Below are positions 1 to 8,684 of a stretch of DNA of 64,000 nt, one piece after another (within the stretch, counting starts at the first letter, position 1; each line of letters begins with the position of its first letter). The position numbers and the translations under genes were made by a program. Where the stretch lies: contig CAWACK010000008.1 of the NCBI GenBank assembly GCA_963780545.1, forward strand, positions 124,001 through 188,000. Direction: 5' to 3'. This DNA comes from UBA8941 sp963780545 (GTDB lineage: Archaea; Thermoproteota; Bathyarchaeia; TCS64). The notes beneath the pieces are model-generated. The model ran no database searches. It saw only the letters and a program-made list of their open reading frames with translations, and was not told where the DNA came from.

Positions 1-169
1 GAACTAGAATGAATAACCCCGCCTTACTAATAAGTCACAAGGGTGGGCCTAATCTTTAACTACGTTGACAAATGTCCTAAAAACCAGGAATTAGTGTAAT
101 ATCGTCAAAATATTCCATTTTAGCCCTAAACCGTATAAATTAAATATATAGCGCAACCATGTTTCATTT

Positions 170-775
170 ATGACAATGAATTCACAGGATGGGACAAAAT
201 CGGTCGCGCGTCTCGTTAGAGAAGCGATACAGATGAGGCCAAGCATCCTCGACGCCCTCAGGATGGGGATCGTGAATTACTCAGCCCTTGCCAGGTTGCT
301 TCAAGGAGAGATCAATGAAGGGAGTATTGAGGCAGTCAAGGCAGCTGTGATACGTATCGCTGAGGACCTCTCGAATGAGCGTCAGCTACAAGAGGAGGAG
401 GTCAGAAGTATACTCAAGGAGTCGAAGGTTAGGCTTCAGGATAAGATCGCAGTTCTAATCAGCCCCATTAAGATTGACGTACAGTACATCGTTACCGCCT
501 ACCTCACAGACAGTTATGTTTACATAGTTGACCAAACAAGTCTCGCCAAAGAGATCCCGGATCAAGTTCAGGTGATGAGCAACTTAGTAGCTTTAGTGCT
601 TCTTAGCCCAAACCGGGTTGAAACCACCCCTGGCTTCGTAGCCTTCATAACCCAACTTCTCGGTAGCCATGACATCAACATCATTGAGTTCATCAGTTGC
701 TTTACCAACACCGTTATTGTACTCGACTCAAAAGACGCCTTAAAGGCCTTCAGTCTCCTCCAAAACTATACATAG
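170..775 (+). CDS. ACT domain-containing protein
   Basis: 201-residue soluble protein. The N-terminal half (about residues 8-90) is helical and looks like a helix-turn-helix-type region of the sort found before archaeal ACT domains. The C-terminal half (about 95-200) has the alternating strand-helix pattern of paired ACT-like repeats, including a stretch on locating effects in an 'INIIEF' strand. ACT domains usually bind amino acids or similar ligands and act as regulators; no enzyme domain is attached, so a ligand-sensing regulatory role is inferred. Two in-frame ATGs (170 and 176) could start it. The TAG stop is followed one codon later by TAA. It stands alone, 140 bases before the aIF1 gene. 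Confidence 0.6.
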   Translation: MTMNSQDGTKSVARLVREAIQMRPSILDALRMGIVNYSALARLLQGEINEGSIEAVKAAVIRIAEDLSNERQLQEEEVRSILKESKVRLQDKIAVLISPIKIDVQYIVTAYLTDSYVYIVDQTSLAKEIPDQVQVMSNLVALVLLSPNRVETTPGFVAFITQLLGSHDINIIEFISCFTNTVIVLDSKDALKAFSLLQNYT

Positions 776-913
776 CTTTAAAAAACTTACTCTGACTGTA
801 AGAGAAGATTAATTTAACTATAGAAGTGCTTCACTTCTTTTATTTTCCAAATAGTCGTTAATGCTCAAAGATTAAAATAGTAAAGCTTTTAGTAGGAGTA
901 CCCCAACTCTTGG

Positions 914-1228
914 ATGAGAATGGCGGAGATTTGTCCCGTCTGCGGACTCCCGAAGGACCTTTGCGTCTGCGAGGAGATGAGCCGGGAGCAGCAGCGGATA
1001 AGAATACGGTTAGAAAACCGCAAATGGAGCAAGACCTGGACCATCATCGATGGTATCGATTCTAAAGGGGACCAGCTCAGGAAGATAGCAACGCAGCTTA
1101 AGAATAAATGTGCCTGCGGTGGCACAGCCAAAGACGAACAGATAATGCTAATGGGGGATCACCGTGATGTCGTCAAAGGTGTCTTAATAGAGCTCGGTTT
1201 TCCAGAGGAAAACATAGAGGTTCAATAG
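914..1228 (+). CDS. Translation initiation factor aIF1 (SUI1 family)
   Basis: Archaeal homologue of eukaryotic eIF1, which binds the small ribosomal subunit near the P site and enforces start-codon selection. The N-terminus carries the archaeal cysteine motif CPVCGLPKDLCVC and the C-terminus the SUI1 core with KCACGGT, GDHR and the terminal NIEVQ. ATG at 914 or, more like the family, ATG at 920 (giving MAEIC). Length (about 102 residues) is typical. The stop is TAG, and the next gene begins one base later, so the two are probably cotranscribed. Confidence 0.95.
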   Translation: MRMAEICPVCGLPKDLCVCEEMSREQQRIRIRLENRKWSKTWTIIDGIDSKGDQLRKIATQLKNKCACGGTAKDEQIMLMGDHRDVVKGVLIELGFPEENIEVQ

Positions 1229-1229
1229 C

Positions 1230-1460
1230 ATGCCCCTCACAGAGGGGTTAATGGATACCCTTAGACAGATAAGGTACAGACGACCGCAACCAGTTTTCTG
1301 CCCTAGGTGCGAGAGTAACGACATCCACCTTATACAAAATTTTGGAATACTACCCGAGAAATACAGATGTCACTCCTGTGGATACGAGGGCGTGATAGTG
1401 CTAGAGCTCATTGAGGATAAGGAAACCGAAAACGTTTCCGATGAACGGAAAGTCCTTTAA
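1230..1460 (+). CDS. Small zinc-ribbon protein
   Basis: 76-residue protein with two CxxC knuckles (FCPRCES and YRCHSCGY, about residues 23-51) separated by about 20 residues, a classic zinc ribbon. The tail is acidic. It follows aIF1 after a single base and precedes radA, so it may act in transcription or translation like other stand-alone archaeal zinc ribbons, but no family is recognised and the function is unknown. The radA promoter appears to lie over its last codons. Confidence 0.7.
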   Translation: MPLTEGLMDTLRQIRYRRPQPVFCPRCESNDIHLIQNFGILPEKYRCHSCGYEGVIVLELIEDKETENVSDERKVL

Positions 1461-1462
1461 AT
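1451..1462 (+). promoter_or_regulatory. Probable TATA box for radA
   Basis: The stretch CTTTAAATAC lies about 32 bases upstream of the radA ATG, the spacing expected for a TATA box feeding a nearly leaderless archaeal transcript. It overlaps the 3' end of the zinc-ribbon gene. Assigned by eye only. Confidence 0.4.
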
Positions 1463-1492
1463 ACCCACTGGATGAAAAACAGATTGGTCTAA

Positions 1493-2467
1493 ATGGCGGA
1501 TCAAATCGATTATTATAAGGCAAAGTATCAGTCGATAGAAGACCTGCCATCGGTTGGACCAGCAACAGCGTTAAAACTCAGGGAGATCGGCTTCAAAACA
1601 GTTGAGTCAATTGCCATGGCGACTACTGCAGAACTCGTCGCCGCAGGCATAGGTGAGGAGAACGCAGCGAGGGTAATTGAGGCAGCCCGGAAGAGCATCG
1701 CCATCACCTTCGTTAGAGGGGATGAACTTGTAGAGATAAGAAAACAGATAAAGCAATTAACGACTGGCTGCCCGAGCCTCGACGCCCTCTTAAAGGGGGG
1801 TCTCGAGACCCAGAGTCTCACAGAGTTCTATGGCGAGTTTGGTACCGGCAAGAGCCAGATCTGCCATCAGCTTTGCGTAACAGTTCAGCTCCCTGAGCCA
1901 CAAGGTGGGCTCAACGGCGGAGCACTATACATAGATACGGAGAATACTTTCCGACCGGAGAGAATACAACAAATTGCCAAGCGATTCGCCTTAGACTCTG
2001 ACGAAGTGCTGAAGAAGATAATTTTCGCCGAGGCCTATACAAGTGACCACCAGATGGTTCTCCTTGATAACGCTGACGAGGTCATTAAGGAGAACAACAT
2101 CCGCCTCATCATCGTTGACAGTCTTACCAGCCACTTCCGCAGCGAGTATCTCGGTAGGGAGATGTTAGCGAATAGGCAACAGCTCCTGAATAAGCATATG
2201 CACAAGCTGATGAGACTAAGTCGAGCTTTCAACACCGTCGCCGTCATTACAAATCAAGTGATGTCGCAACCTGACGCCTTCTTCACCAAAGGTGTCGCGC
2301 CAGTTGGAGGACACATTGTTGGCCACATGAGTCACTCACGGATCTTCCTTCGCAAGGGCAGGGATAATATACGGATAGCCAAATTAACTGTGAGCCCGAG
2401 CCTCCCGGAAGGCGAGGTGCCCATCAGGATAACTGAGCAGGGGATAGAAAGCGATGAAGAGATCTGA
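1493..2467 (+). CDS. radA: DNA repair and recombination protein RadA
   Basis: Archaeal Rad51/RecA recombinase (324 residues), which forms filaments on single-stranded DNA and catalyses strand exchange in homologous recombination. Helix-hairpin-helix domain at about residues 15-65 (LPSVGPATALKLREIGF), Walker A GEFGTGKS at about 114-121, Walker B strand LIIVDSL near 208, and the C-terminal L2 region with TNQV and the GGHIVGH segment. Length and domain order match archaeal RadA with no intein. The stop overlaps the next gene by 14 bases, suggesting coupled translation. Confidence 0.97.
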   Translation: MADQIDYYKAKYQSIEDLPSVGPATALKLREIGFKTVESIAMATTAELVAAGIGEENAARVIEAARKSIAITFVRGDELVEIRKQIKQLTTGCPSLDALLKGGLETQSLTEFYGEFGTGKSQICHQLCVTVQLPEPQGGLNGGALYIDTENTFRPERIQQIAKRFALDSDEVLKKIIFAEAYTSDHQMVLLDNADEVIKENNIRLIIVDSLTSHFRSEYLGREMLANRQQLLNKHMHKLMRLSRAFNTVAVITNQVMSQPDAFFTKGVAPVGGHIVGHMSHSRIFLRKGRDNIRIAKLTVSPSLPEGEVPIRITEQGIESDEEI

Positions 2468-2852
2468 CAAACCTAGAGGAATGACAGCCACAGGGAAGAC
2501 AAGGGAGGCGGTCATCATCTTCTTCGACGCAATCATAGAACGGCGATTCAGCGATGCCGATAAGGCACTCGATGAAGTTAAGAGTAGGAAGAATCCCAAC
2601 CCAGAGTTCCAGAATGGCTACATCAAAGCCTTGGAAGGTATTCTAATCTCCGCTCGATCGGGTGACGAACGTGACTTCCTAAATAAAGCCGACTACACCG
2701 AAGAGGGGCTTGAGAAATACAGTACGGAATTCAGGGAGATTCTCCAGAAAGGAAGGCCGAAGCCTTTCGATATTGGTTTCTTCTCAGCATGGTCGGATCT
2801 CGTCCATTATAGACAGGCCACTAAAAAATTCTTTAAACCATCGGGTGAATGA
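2454..2852 (+). CDS. Conserved-looking protein downstream of radA
   Basis: 132-residue soluble, charged, mostly helical protein. The ATG overlaps the end of radA by 14 bases, so it is very likely translated from the same message. The body looks like a short helical repeat, with an alternating Lys/Glu pattern and a C-terminal aromatic region around YRQATKKFF. No known domain is recognised. Position alone hints at a link to recombination or a housekeeping role. Its 3' end overlaps the end of the convergent membrane protein gene by 20 bases. Confidence 0.65.
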   Translation: MKRSDKPRGMTATGKTREAVIIFFDAIIERRFSDADKALDEVKSRKNPNPEFQNGYIKALEGILISARSGDERDFLNKADYTEEGLEKYSTEFREILQKGRPKPFDIGFFSAWSDLVHYRQATKKFFKPSGE

Positions 2853-3102
2853 TGGTATAGAATAGGGTCCACGACATTATCCATACAAATATGTATGCCC
2901 CTATCCCTACCTTCAGCCCGTGTCCTCTTTCGAGTTTCATGACTCCCGAAAAGACATCAGATATAGCGAGGTAGAAGAGGGTGCCGAGCAGAAAAACTAG
3001 GGTTCCGTCTTTAAGGATTGTGAGCTGTAGGGCGGTGCAGAGAACCGCAGCCACAATTGCAAGTACAACCTTGATCCAGTAAAGCTTCTCGGAGGGCTTC
3101 AT
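2833..3102 (-). CDS. Small three-helix membrane protein, EMC6-like in layout
   Basis: Starting at the ATG at 3102 (MKPSEKLYW) gives 89 residues with three hydrophobic segments at about residues 9-28, 32-50 and 62-85. Size, three-helix layout and short polar loops recall archaeal EMC6-like proteins (a subunit family of the ER/membrane insertase complex), but the match is by general shape, not by a decisive motif. An in-frame start at 3222 would add 40 residues and overlap the preceding PAC2 gene, so the internal ATG is preferred. It is read in the same direction, 52 bases after the PAC2 gene. Confidence 0.55.
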   Translation of the reverse strand: MKPSEKLYWIKVVLAIVAAVLCTALQLTILKDGTLVFLLGTLFYLAISDVFSGVMKLERGHGLKVGIGAYIFVWIMSWTLFYTIIHPMV

Positions 3103-3154
3103 CCGATAATCATCGCTCTTATCCCGCGACGCAATATATGGATGTATCGCATTT

Positions 3155-3895
3155 TTAACTGATATAATCAGGTCTTTTATCAGAAATTGGAAGCAAATTC
3201 GTTTCTTCCTCGTATTGTTCAAGGTGCTTTCTGATCGAAGCGTCGAGGCGCCGTGCCCTATTCTCTAGGAGAGTAGTGTCCAGTTCCAGTTTCAAGATCG
3301 AGGCGAGCTTTGTTAACACAGCTTTTGATGAGAGGTGCTGAGGTACATTCGCGTATTTGATTTCCCCCATAAGGCAAGCTCCAGGTATCCCTCTAGCCAA
3401 AGCGACACCGATCACGACTCCGTTGAGCCCATTCACAACACCCTCTTCCATTATGATCTTTATCCCCTCTGCTTCGAGGGGAGCCCTGAGAGCATCATCT
3501 GTGTATACACCGTAGACCTGTGGCTCTCCTGTATACTCTGATGGGTAGGCAGCCATTGTGAATATCCTCCGAACGCTGAATTTCTCAGCCAGGTCTACAA
3601 CTTTCTCTGCGAGCCTAATTGATTCCTCGGGTATTGAGGGCTGTGCATCTCCTACACAGATTATGAGATTTTTGTCTGTCACCGAATAGAACCGATGCCT
3701 TATTGGAGAGAGTTCACCGATACCATTGTTGTAGATGAGCATATTGTGATGATAAACGACTTCTGCAAATAGCTTGGCGCTGAGTCGTCTGCGAAGATAA
3801 TCTGCTGATATCTTAGCGATGTAGCCCATGCCTGGCCAGGCAGCGATCATATCAGGGTGGTTAAGCTTTGGTTGACTAATGTAATGAACATCCAA
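3155..3895 (-). CDS. PAC2 family proteasome-assembly-chaperone-like protein
   Basis: 246-residue member of the PAC2 superfamily (archaeal PbaA/PbaB type). Early AAWPGMGYIAKISADYL and the central segment YTGEPQVYGVYTD plus the GLNGVVIGVALARGIPGACLMGE block are typical. Relatives assist 20S proteasome assembly in eukaryotes; archaeal members form homo-oligomers whose client is less clear. Probably heads a two-gene unit with the small membrane protein downstream. Confidence 0.85.
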   Translation of the reverse strand: MDVHYISQPKLNHPDMIAAWPGMGYIAKISADYLRRRLSAKLFAEVVYHHNMLIYNNGIGELSPIRHRFYSVTDKNLIICVGDAQPSIPEESIRLAEKVVDLAEKFSVRRIFTMAAYPSEYTGEPQVYGVYTDDALRAPLEAEGIKIIMEEGVVNGLNGVVIGVALARGIPGACLMGEIKYANVPQHLSSKAVLTKLASILKLELDTTLLENRARRLDASIRKHLEQYEEETNLLPISDKRPDYIS

Positions 3896-3948
3896 AGGAG
3901 TCGCTTAACCCATTCATTGGTTTTCCATTAAACCTTTCTATAACACCC

Positions 3949-4320
3949 ATGATAATCGGTGAAGCGTGTAACCCCTTTAACTGTGAACCCGGATCAATAC
4001 ATGCCGATCACGCCATGTCACAGGGGCGACTCGGCTGGGTAGCGTTTGATAAGTGGATTATGAGTTATAACCTTAATTCGAGGAAGGTGAACTCGTGCGT
4101 CTTCAGGAAGTTTATGGTCTGGCTCAGCGCCAACGGTGGTGCGTTCAGTAGCTACACCCCAGATCAGCTTGTGGACTATCAGGACGGCACAACGGGCAGG
4201 CGCCGATATGATATCCTTGAGATGGTAGAGGTCTTCGTCCAGAGACAGAACACGGCTCGATCTGGTTCTCTGGGGCATCTGGGCGATGCTTCTGGGCAGG
4301 GATCTCATTATGTTGGGTAA
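3949..4320 (+). pseudogene. Integrase-like N-terminal fragment
   Basis: 123-codon open frame whose first about 85 residues look like the SAM-like core-binding domain of archaeal tyrosine recombinases (a segment FRKFMVWLSANGG followed by SYTPDQLVDYQ). The C-terminal catalytic domain with Arg-His-Arg-Tyr is absent: after about residue 90 the protein becomes low-complexity and stops, and no catalytic part is found in the next 100 bases in any frame. I read this as a truncated, decayed integrase. The assignment rests on pattern likeness only. It marks the left side of a short accessory patch that also carries primase remnants. Confidence 0.45.
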
Positions 4321-4398
4321 GTGAATAAGGTATTCAGGTGACTTTTTCCACTGGACACGCCACTCAATAGTCTTATCCTCACTTCCATGCTCACACAT

Positions 4399-4833
4399 CT
4401 ATGGGTAGAAGTGGACCATCTTTTTCGGCACAACCCTTAACGTGATATGGTTTTTATGATCGAACTCCGGGTTGAAAGAAGACTCCCTATGATACTTACC
4501 CCACACCCACCGCACATACTTGTCATAGCCCTCCTCGGGCGTAAAGTTAAGATCCGCCGAGCCATAAACTAACGCGTATTTGGACGGCGTATCCCCTTCA
4601 CCAGACTTTGATCCCTGCATGAGGAATGAGAGGGACACGTCGTTGTTTCGCTTGATGTTCTCCACTCTTCTGGATTTCTTTATTGATACGAAGTAGAATA
4701 CGTTGTCCTTGTAGTTGTACCATATGGGGGCGGCGTGGATGGTGCCGTCCCTGTTATGGCTGCAGAAAATGGTGGTGTAGGACTCCGTAAATAGGCTCTG
4801 TATGTCCTCTTGGGTCATCTTGTTGCTACTCAT
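4399..4833 (-). CDS. Pyridoxamine 5'-phosphate oxidase-family (FMN split-barrel) protein
   Basis: 144 residues with the split-barrel signature: an N-terminal strand TIFCSHNRDGTIHAAPIWY, then VSIKKSRRVENIKRNN (phosphate or FMN binding) and a C-terminal RVVPKKMVHFYP. These proteins bind FMN or F420 and carry out small-molecule redox reactions; the substrate is unknown. It lies alone in the accessory patch between an integrase fragment and primase remnants. Confidence 0.8.
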   Translation of the reverse strand: MSSNKMTQEDIQSLFTESYTTIFCSHNRDGTIHAAPIWYNYKDNVFYFVSIKKSRRVENIKRNNDVSLSFLMQGSKSGEGDTPSKYALVYGSADLNFTPEEGYDKYVRWVWGKYHRESSFNPEFDHKNHITLRVVPKKMVHFYP

Positions 4834-4898
4834 GAAAGTTACATCTCTGTATTGCTGATAGGTAACTCAAATAATAAAGTGATTCACATGCGCACGCC

Positions 4899-5018
4899 TT
4901 ACTTCACGCTGGGTGTTATTTGGATTCTGTCTGCACTGATGAAGTCGATTCACGAAGTCAATCCCTTAGCTACCTTAACACCTTCTAGAATCTCGTAGAC
5001 CTTGAGACTCACTTTACA
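4899..5018 (-). pseudogene. Second, shorter remnant of the primase C-terminus
   Basis: Translating the minus strand from about 5018 to the TAA at 4899 gives KVSLKVYEILEGVKVAKG, then LTS, a TGA, then IDFISADRIQITP. This aligns residue for residue with the end of the larger primase remnant at 5605-6120 (RMKVYEILDCAKACKGLTS, then RVNFVSMDKVQVFP). The TGA falls exactly where the other copy has Arg, consistent with a CGA-to-TGA change. Upstream, the frame is closed by a TAG. It is thus a partial duplicate of the same gene, in the same orientation, on the other side of the secreted-protein gene. Confidence 0.65.
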
Positions 5019-5070
5019 CTAGTGTGCGCGATTAGGTGAACGTAACCGTGCAAGTATATGTACTGGTGCC

Positions 5071-5529
5071 CTACTCAGGACTATACCAGGTACCAACAAA
5101 AACGTGTGTGGAACCAGGCGCAAATGTGTTCCCCCTGAATTGAATATACTGGAGTTTGAACCACACATCTTTGAACTCGGTTCCTCTAAATGTAATATCC
5201 ATATAGTACCTATAGCTTAACCATAGATTTTGTTTCACTCCATCTACAGTGAGTTCAAAGCGGACATTATTACTAAAGAAATCGCGCTTGGTATCCGAGG
5301 AAAGAGTTTTCCAGTTATCATATATCCATCCACTGCAAACGAAACAGGGCTCTTTTGATGGTAGTGTTAAGGTAGACTCCAGGAAGGTAATTTGGGTGCC
5401 TTTAAGGAACGGTGGATAAACGCTTTGGTCCTTCGGCTGGGTACATGCGTTAGCGATATTCAGATAGGGTGATACTAAGGCGCATGCCATGGTTACAAAG
5501 ATTGATATTTTCACAGTTTCTTTTATCAT
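5071..5529 (-). CDS. Predicted secreted protein
   Basis: 152 residues beginning with a short basic N-terminus and a hydrophobic signal-like segment (about residues 8-28) ending near NACTQP. The rest is rich in aromatic residues and beta-prone, with a CFVC pair near residue 63. No family is recognised. It lies between two primase remnants, and its AT-rich upstream region (TTTAAA-like around 5560) could be its promoter. Probably cargo of the decayed element; function unknown. Confidence 0.55.
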   Translation of the reverse strand: MIKETVKISIFVTMACALVSPYLNIANACTQPKDQSVYPPFLKGTQITFLESTLTLPSKEPCFVCSGWIYDNWKTLSSDTKRDFFSNNVRFELTVDGVKQNLWLSYRYYMDITFRGTEFKDVWFKLQYIQFRGNTFAPGSTHVFVGTWYSPE

Positions 5530-5604
5530 AAATATCAGTTAGAAAAATTATTCTTTGAATATTTAAAATGAGCTAGAACAATGGTTCTAACCAATAGTCC
5601 TTGT

Positions 5605-6120
5605 TTAATGTAACCTAGGGAATACCTGTACCTTATCCATACTTACGAAGTTGACCCTCGAAGTCAAACCCTTACAAGCCTTAGCACAATCAAGAATCTC
5701 ATACACCTTCATCCTCGAGAACTCTCTAACACTGCCGAGGTAGGAGCAGACAAGCCCCGTCTCGCCATTCAGCGAGTCGGGGAAGGTGATGACCCTCATC
5801 ACGTTGCAGCTTAGTATGAAGTAGCGCCTATCGAAGCCACCGACGTTGTCGTTCAGTAACTTAGTATACCTGAACCTAGCCACCTCATGGCTCTTCAACG
5901 GATTACTCTCATCATAACTAGCTAAATCCCTAAGTTCGAAGTCCAGTACATGAATATGGAAGCCAGACTTGCCACTGAATACGATTCTGATGTCTCGATA
6001 ATTCGTCTTAATCTGATCGATGAACCTCTTAGCTAATTGCTTAGAGTTCTCGATACAACCCGCATAGACTCCATCTTCACTTTGGTGATTGTGTTTCTTA
6101 TAATTGAAGTAAGCAGGATC
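5605..6120 (-). pseudogene. Truncated archaeo-eukaryotic primase (PriS-like) remnant
   Basis: The open frame runs from 6120 to 5605 on the minus strand (about 171 codons) and has no proper start: a TGA lies directly upstream, and the only in-frame start (TTG at 5898) would cut off the best-conserved part. Before that TTG the frame reads YRDIRIVFSGKSGFHIHVLD, the hallmark of the primase small-subunit fold. After it come VARFRYTKLL and NVMRVITFPDSLNGETGL, matching the later primase motifs. The N-terminal catalytic aspartates are missing, although DPAYFNYKKHN just after the stop resembles the sequence that follows them. So this is a 5'-truncated primase of the type found on archaeal plasmids and viruses. 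Confidence 0.65.
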
Positions 6121-6155
6121 TCAGACAATTAGAACATATATACCTTATTATCTGA

Positions 6156-7325
6156 CTAGACACTTCTCGTCTTAGTTATGGTTTCAGTGACCTTGACACC
6201 CCTCTTGCTTAGGCTACTTAAGAGCTCTTCGAAGAGTTCGCCCTGGATGACCCTAACTGGCCATTTGATTCCCTTCTCCTTCACAGCGCCCCTAGCGAGC
6301 ATTCTTGCAACTATCGCTGCGGTTAGACCTGTGGTCTTGGCCATAGAAGTTATGTTGGTTTTATCATCATATTCATCGACCATATCGTAGGTTACCTCTA
6401 CATCGACGCCATCCTTCTTACCTGAGACTCTTGCAAGGAGGACTGTTATGTCCCTATCCCCCGCTTGGTCGTCGAACTTGACTATTGGGTAAATTAATTC
6501 ATGGAAGAGGTCGACTAGAACTATTTCCCTTCCCTGGTAGATTATAGGTTTGCTTCCTACGATGCCTAACTCTAGGAGAAACATCAATTTGTCTACAAAG
6601 CCTTCATAACGTATAGTCTTCCCTCGGAAATTTTTGACACCTTTCTCTTGACATAGTTTTAGGAGACTTGAGGGATAACCGTCTATGAAGGCCTCCATAT
6701 CCTTATAGCCGTCGACGAAGATAGATTCAACATCGGTATATCTATCGAGTTCAGTAAGTTTTCCATCCACTATCATAGGGACCTTACCCGGGCGTATCGT
6801 CATCCGTGTTCCTCCGAAGACTATCTTATAATCAAGAGGAGGTTGAGGATTCTTAGGAAGCCCGCCACATGCAAAGCTGACTTCATCCACCTCGTCAAGA
6901 TTCTCCATCCCCTGTCCACATAACATGTCGATGAGGCCAGGGTCTACGCCACAGCCGGGGATAACAGTAATCCCCGCTTTCTCGACCTGATTGTAGAGCG
7001 GTCCATCTTGTGGATACCCTCCCCCAGCCATGTCGAGGACGTTTACCTTCGCCTCCATCGCAGCATCGAGGACGTTTAGACTAAACTTGGCTGCAGTACA
7101 ATTAACGACTATGTTATTTCCAGTAAGAGCCTCGACAAGCTGCTTGTGGTTGGTGATATCTACCTTTTTGGCGGTGAACTTTTCGTCGTCGACGTAACTC
7201 TTCGCAGCATTAAGCTTTGCCTCATCAAAGTCAAGTCCAATGACCTTCTCAACATTCTTGTCTTTGACGCAATCCTTAGCTACAGTTGGCCCCATCAAAC
7301 CCATACCCAACACGACAATATTCAT
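6156..7325 (-). CDS. Saccharopine dehydrogenase-family oxidoreductase
   Basis: 389 residues. An N-terminal Rossmann fold starts at residue 2 (VVLGMGLMGPTVAKD, a GxGxxG-type NAD(P) site), followed by the conserved VVNCTAAKF and DMAGGGYPQDGPLY and GVDPGLIDMLCG segments of saccharopine reductase/lysine 6-dehydrogenase-like enzymes. Such enzymes oxidise or reduce the amino group of lysine or related amino acids; the exact substrate cannot be read from the sequence. Divergent from the acyl-CoA dehydrogenase gene (147 bases between starts), a pairing that would suit amino-acid degradation. Confidence 0.85.
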   Translation of the reverse strand: MNIVVLGMGLMGPTVAKDCVKDKNVEKVIGLDFDEAKLNAAKSYVDDEKFTAKKVDITNHKQLVEALTGNNIVVNCTAAKFSLNVLDAAMEAKVNVLDMAGGGYPQDGPLYNQVEKAGITVIPGCGVDPGLIDMLCGQGMENLDEVDEVSFACGGLPKNPQPPLDYKIVFGGTRMTIRPGKVPMIVDGKLTELDRYTDVESIFVDGYKDMEAFIDGYPSSLLKLCQEKGVKNFRGKTIRYEGFVDKLMFLLELGIVGSKPIIYQGREIVLVDLFHELIYPIVKFDDQAGDRDITVLLARVSGKKDGVDVEVTYDMVDEYDDKTNITSMAKTTGLTAAIVARMLARGAVKEKGIKWPVRVIQGELFEELLSSLSKRGVKVTETITKTRSV

Positions 7326-7472
7326 TTGATTATCAACCTATGATATCAGATTCTTAACATGTATAATTGTTTACTGAGCCTTTTAAGTGCGTTCGTCTTA
7401 CGCCGAATTTATTAGCGTCTCATTGGAAGCTCTTAAATATCATTGGGTTATTGAAGGAACAAAACCAAGGAA

Positions 7473-8684
7473 GTGAAGTATTTGATAGACTTTTCATTCA
7501 CAGAGGAGCAGCAGCTTTTCAGAGAGTCAGTCAAGGAGTGGCTCGCAAAGAACCTTACTCTTGAGCAGGTTAGGGAGAATGACAATAATCACCAGCTTCC
7601 AAAGAGCTTCATGAAGGGACTAGGAGACCTGGGTCTCCTCTGTCTGACATTACCTGAGGAACACGGTGGTTCTGGCGCTGACTGGGTTACTGCGACGATA
7701 GGTGCGGAGGAGCTCGGCTACTCCGATATCTCTGTTGCATCTCCCGTTTTCTACCTCGTTCAGGCCAGCTGGGGGTTTGTTGTAGATAAGTACGCGACAG
7801 ACGTTGTCAGGGATATATGTCTTAGAAAGGCAGCGAAGGGCGAAGCTTTCATTGGAATAGGCGCGACTGAGCCGGGTGGTGGCAGCGATGTCGCGGGCTT
7901 CAAAACCAACTTCAAGAGAACCGAAAAGGGTTGGTTACTGAACGGTGAGAAATGTTACATCAGCGGCACAGCTGAGGCATCCGAGATGGGTGGTGGTTAC
8001 TTCGTCTCCGGTTACACCGATAGATCGAAAGGTCATAAGGGCATGAGCGCGGTCTACATGCCTATCAATGCACCGGGTGTTGAAATCACTAAGCGCTTCG
8101 AAAACATTGGTAGAATGGCGATCAGCACAGGCGGCTTCAAAATGACTGACGTAGAGATCCCCCGAGAGTGGCAGCTCGGCGATGAAGGGAGGGGCTTCTA
8201 TTACACTATGGAGGGTTTTGATGCAGCTAGAGTCCTCGTCTCAGCAAGCTGCATAGGTGCAGCGGAGAGAGCGATGGAGTTAGGTATAGATTACATCAAA
8301 CAACGCCAAGTCTTCGGCCAACCCATAGCTAAGTTCCAGGGGGTCCAATTCGACCTCGCCGATATGGCGGCTCACCACGAAGCCATCAAGAGCCTCGTAT
8401 ATAGAACAGCGTGGATGCTTGACCAGAAGTATAAGACAGGGAAGTTCGACGCTTTAGAGGTTAGCAAATACCTGGGAATGTGCAAGTATTTAGCGCCTCA
8501 CCACGCATTAGACGTCTTCAGGAGGATACTGCTTATGATGGGAGCCTATGGCTTCACAAAAGAGTGTCCTCTTGAGATGGGTTTCCGTGGCATCATGAGC
8601 TACTGTATTGGAGCTGAGGGTGCGGCGAATGTTCAGAAGGTAATCATAAGCCGCGAGGTTCTTGGCCGCGAATGGAAGGCGTAG
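7473..8684 (+). CDS. Acyl-CoA dehydrogenase
   Basis: 403-residue FAD flavoprotein that oxidises acyl-CoA to enoyl-CoA. It shows the family order: N-terminal helical domain (FTEEQQLFRESVKEW), middle barrel with GATEPGGGSDVAGF and GWLLNGEKCYISG, and the C-terminal helical domain with ARVLVSASCIGAAERAME and RQVFGQPIAKFQ. The usual catalytic Glu region is near MMGAYGFTKECPLE, where the Y-G-x-x-x-E/D pattern is partly kept. Start is GTG 7473 or TTG 7482 (the latter gives the more typical MIDFSFTEEQ). Electron acceptor (ETF) genes are not in this window. Confidence 0.93.
   Translation: MKYLIDFSFTEEQQLFRESVKEWLAKNLTLEQVRENDNNHQLPKSFMKGLGDLGLLCLTLPEEHGGSGADWVTATIGAEELGYSDISVASPVFYLVQASWGFVVDKYATDVVRDICLRKAAKGEAFIGIGATEPGGGSDVAGFKTNFKRTEKGWLLNGEKCYISGTAEASEMGGGYFVSGYTDRSKGHKGMSAVYMPINAPGVEITKRFENIGRMAISTGGFKMTDVEIPREWQLGDEGRGFYYTMEGFDAARVLVSASCIGAAERAMELGIDYIKQRQVFGQPIAKFQGVQFDLADMAAHHEAIKSLVYRTAWMLDQKYKTGKFDALEVSKYLGMCKYLAPHHALDVFRRILLMMGAYGFTKECPLEMGFRGIMSYCIGAEGAANVQKVIISREVLGREWKA

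Noticed and set aside
4018..4398. 126-codon minus-strand frame opposite the integrase fragment
   Set aside because: No family likeness; the plus-strand reading resembles a recombinase domain better.
4810..4998. 62-codon plus-strand frame
   Set aside because: Overlaps the divergent PNPOx gene and the antisense of the primase remnant; composition is unprotein-like.
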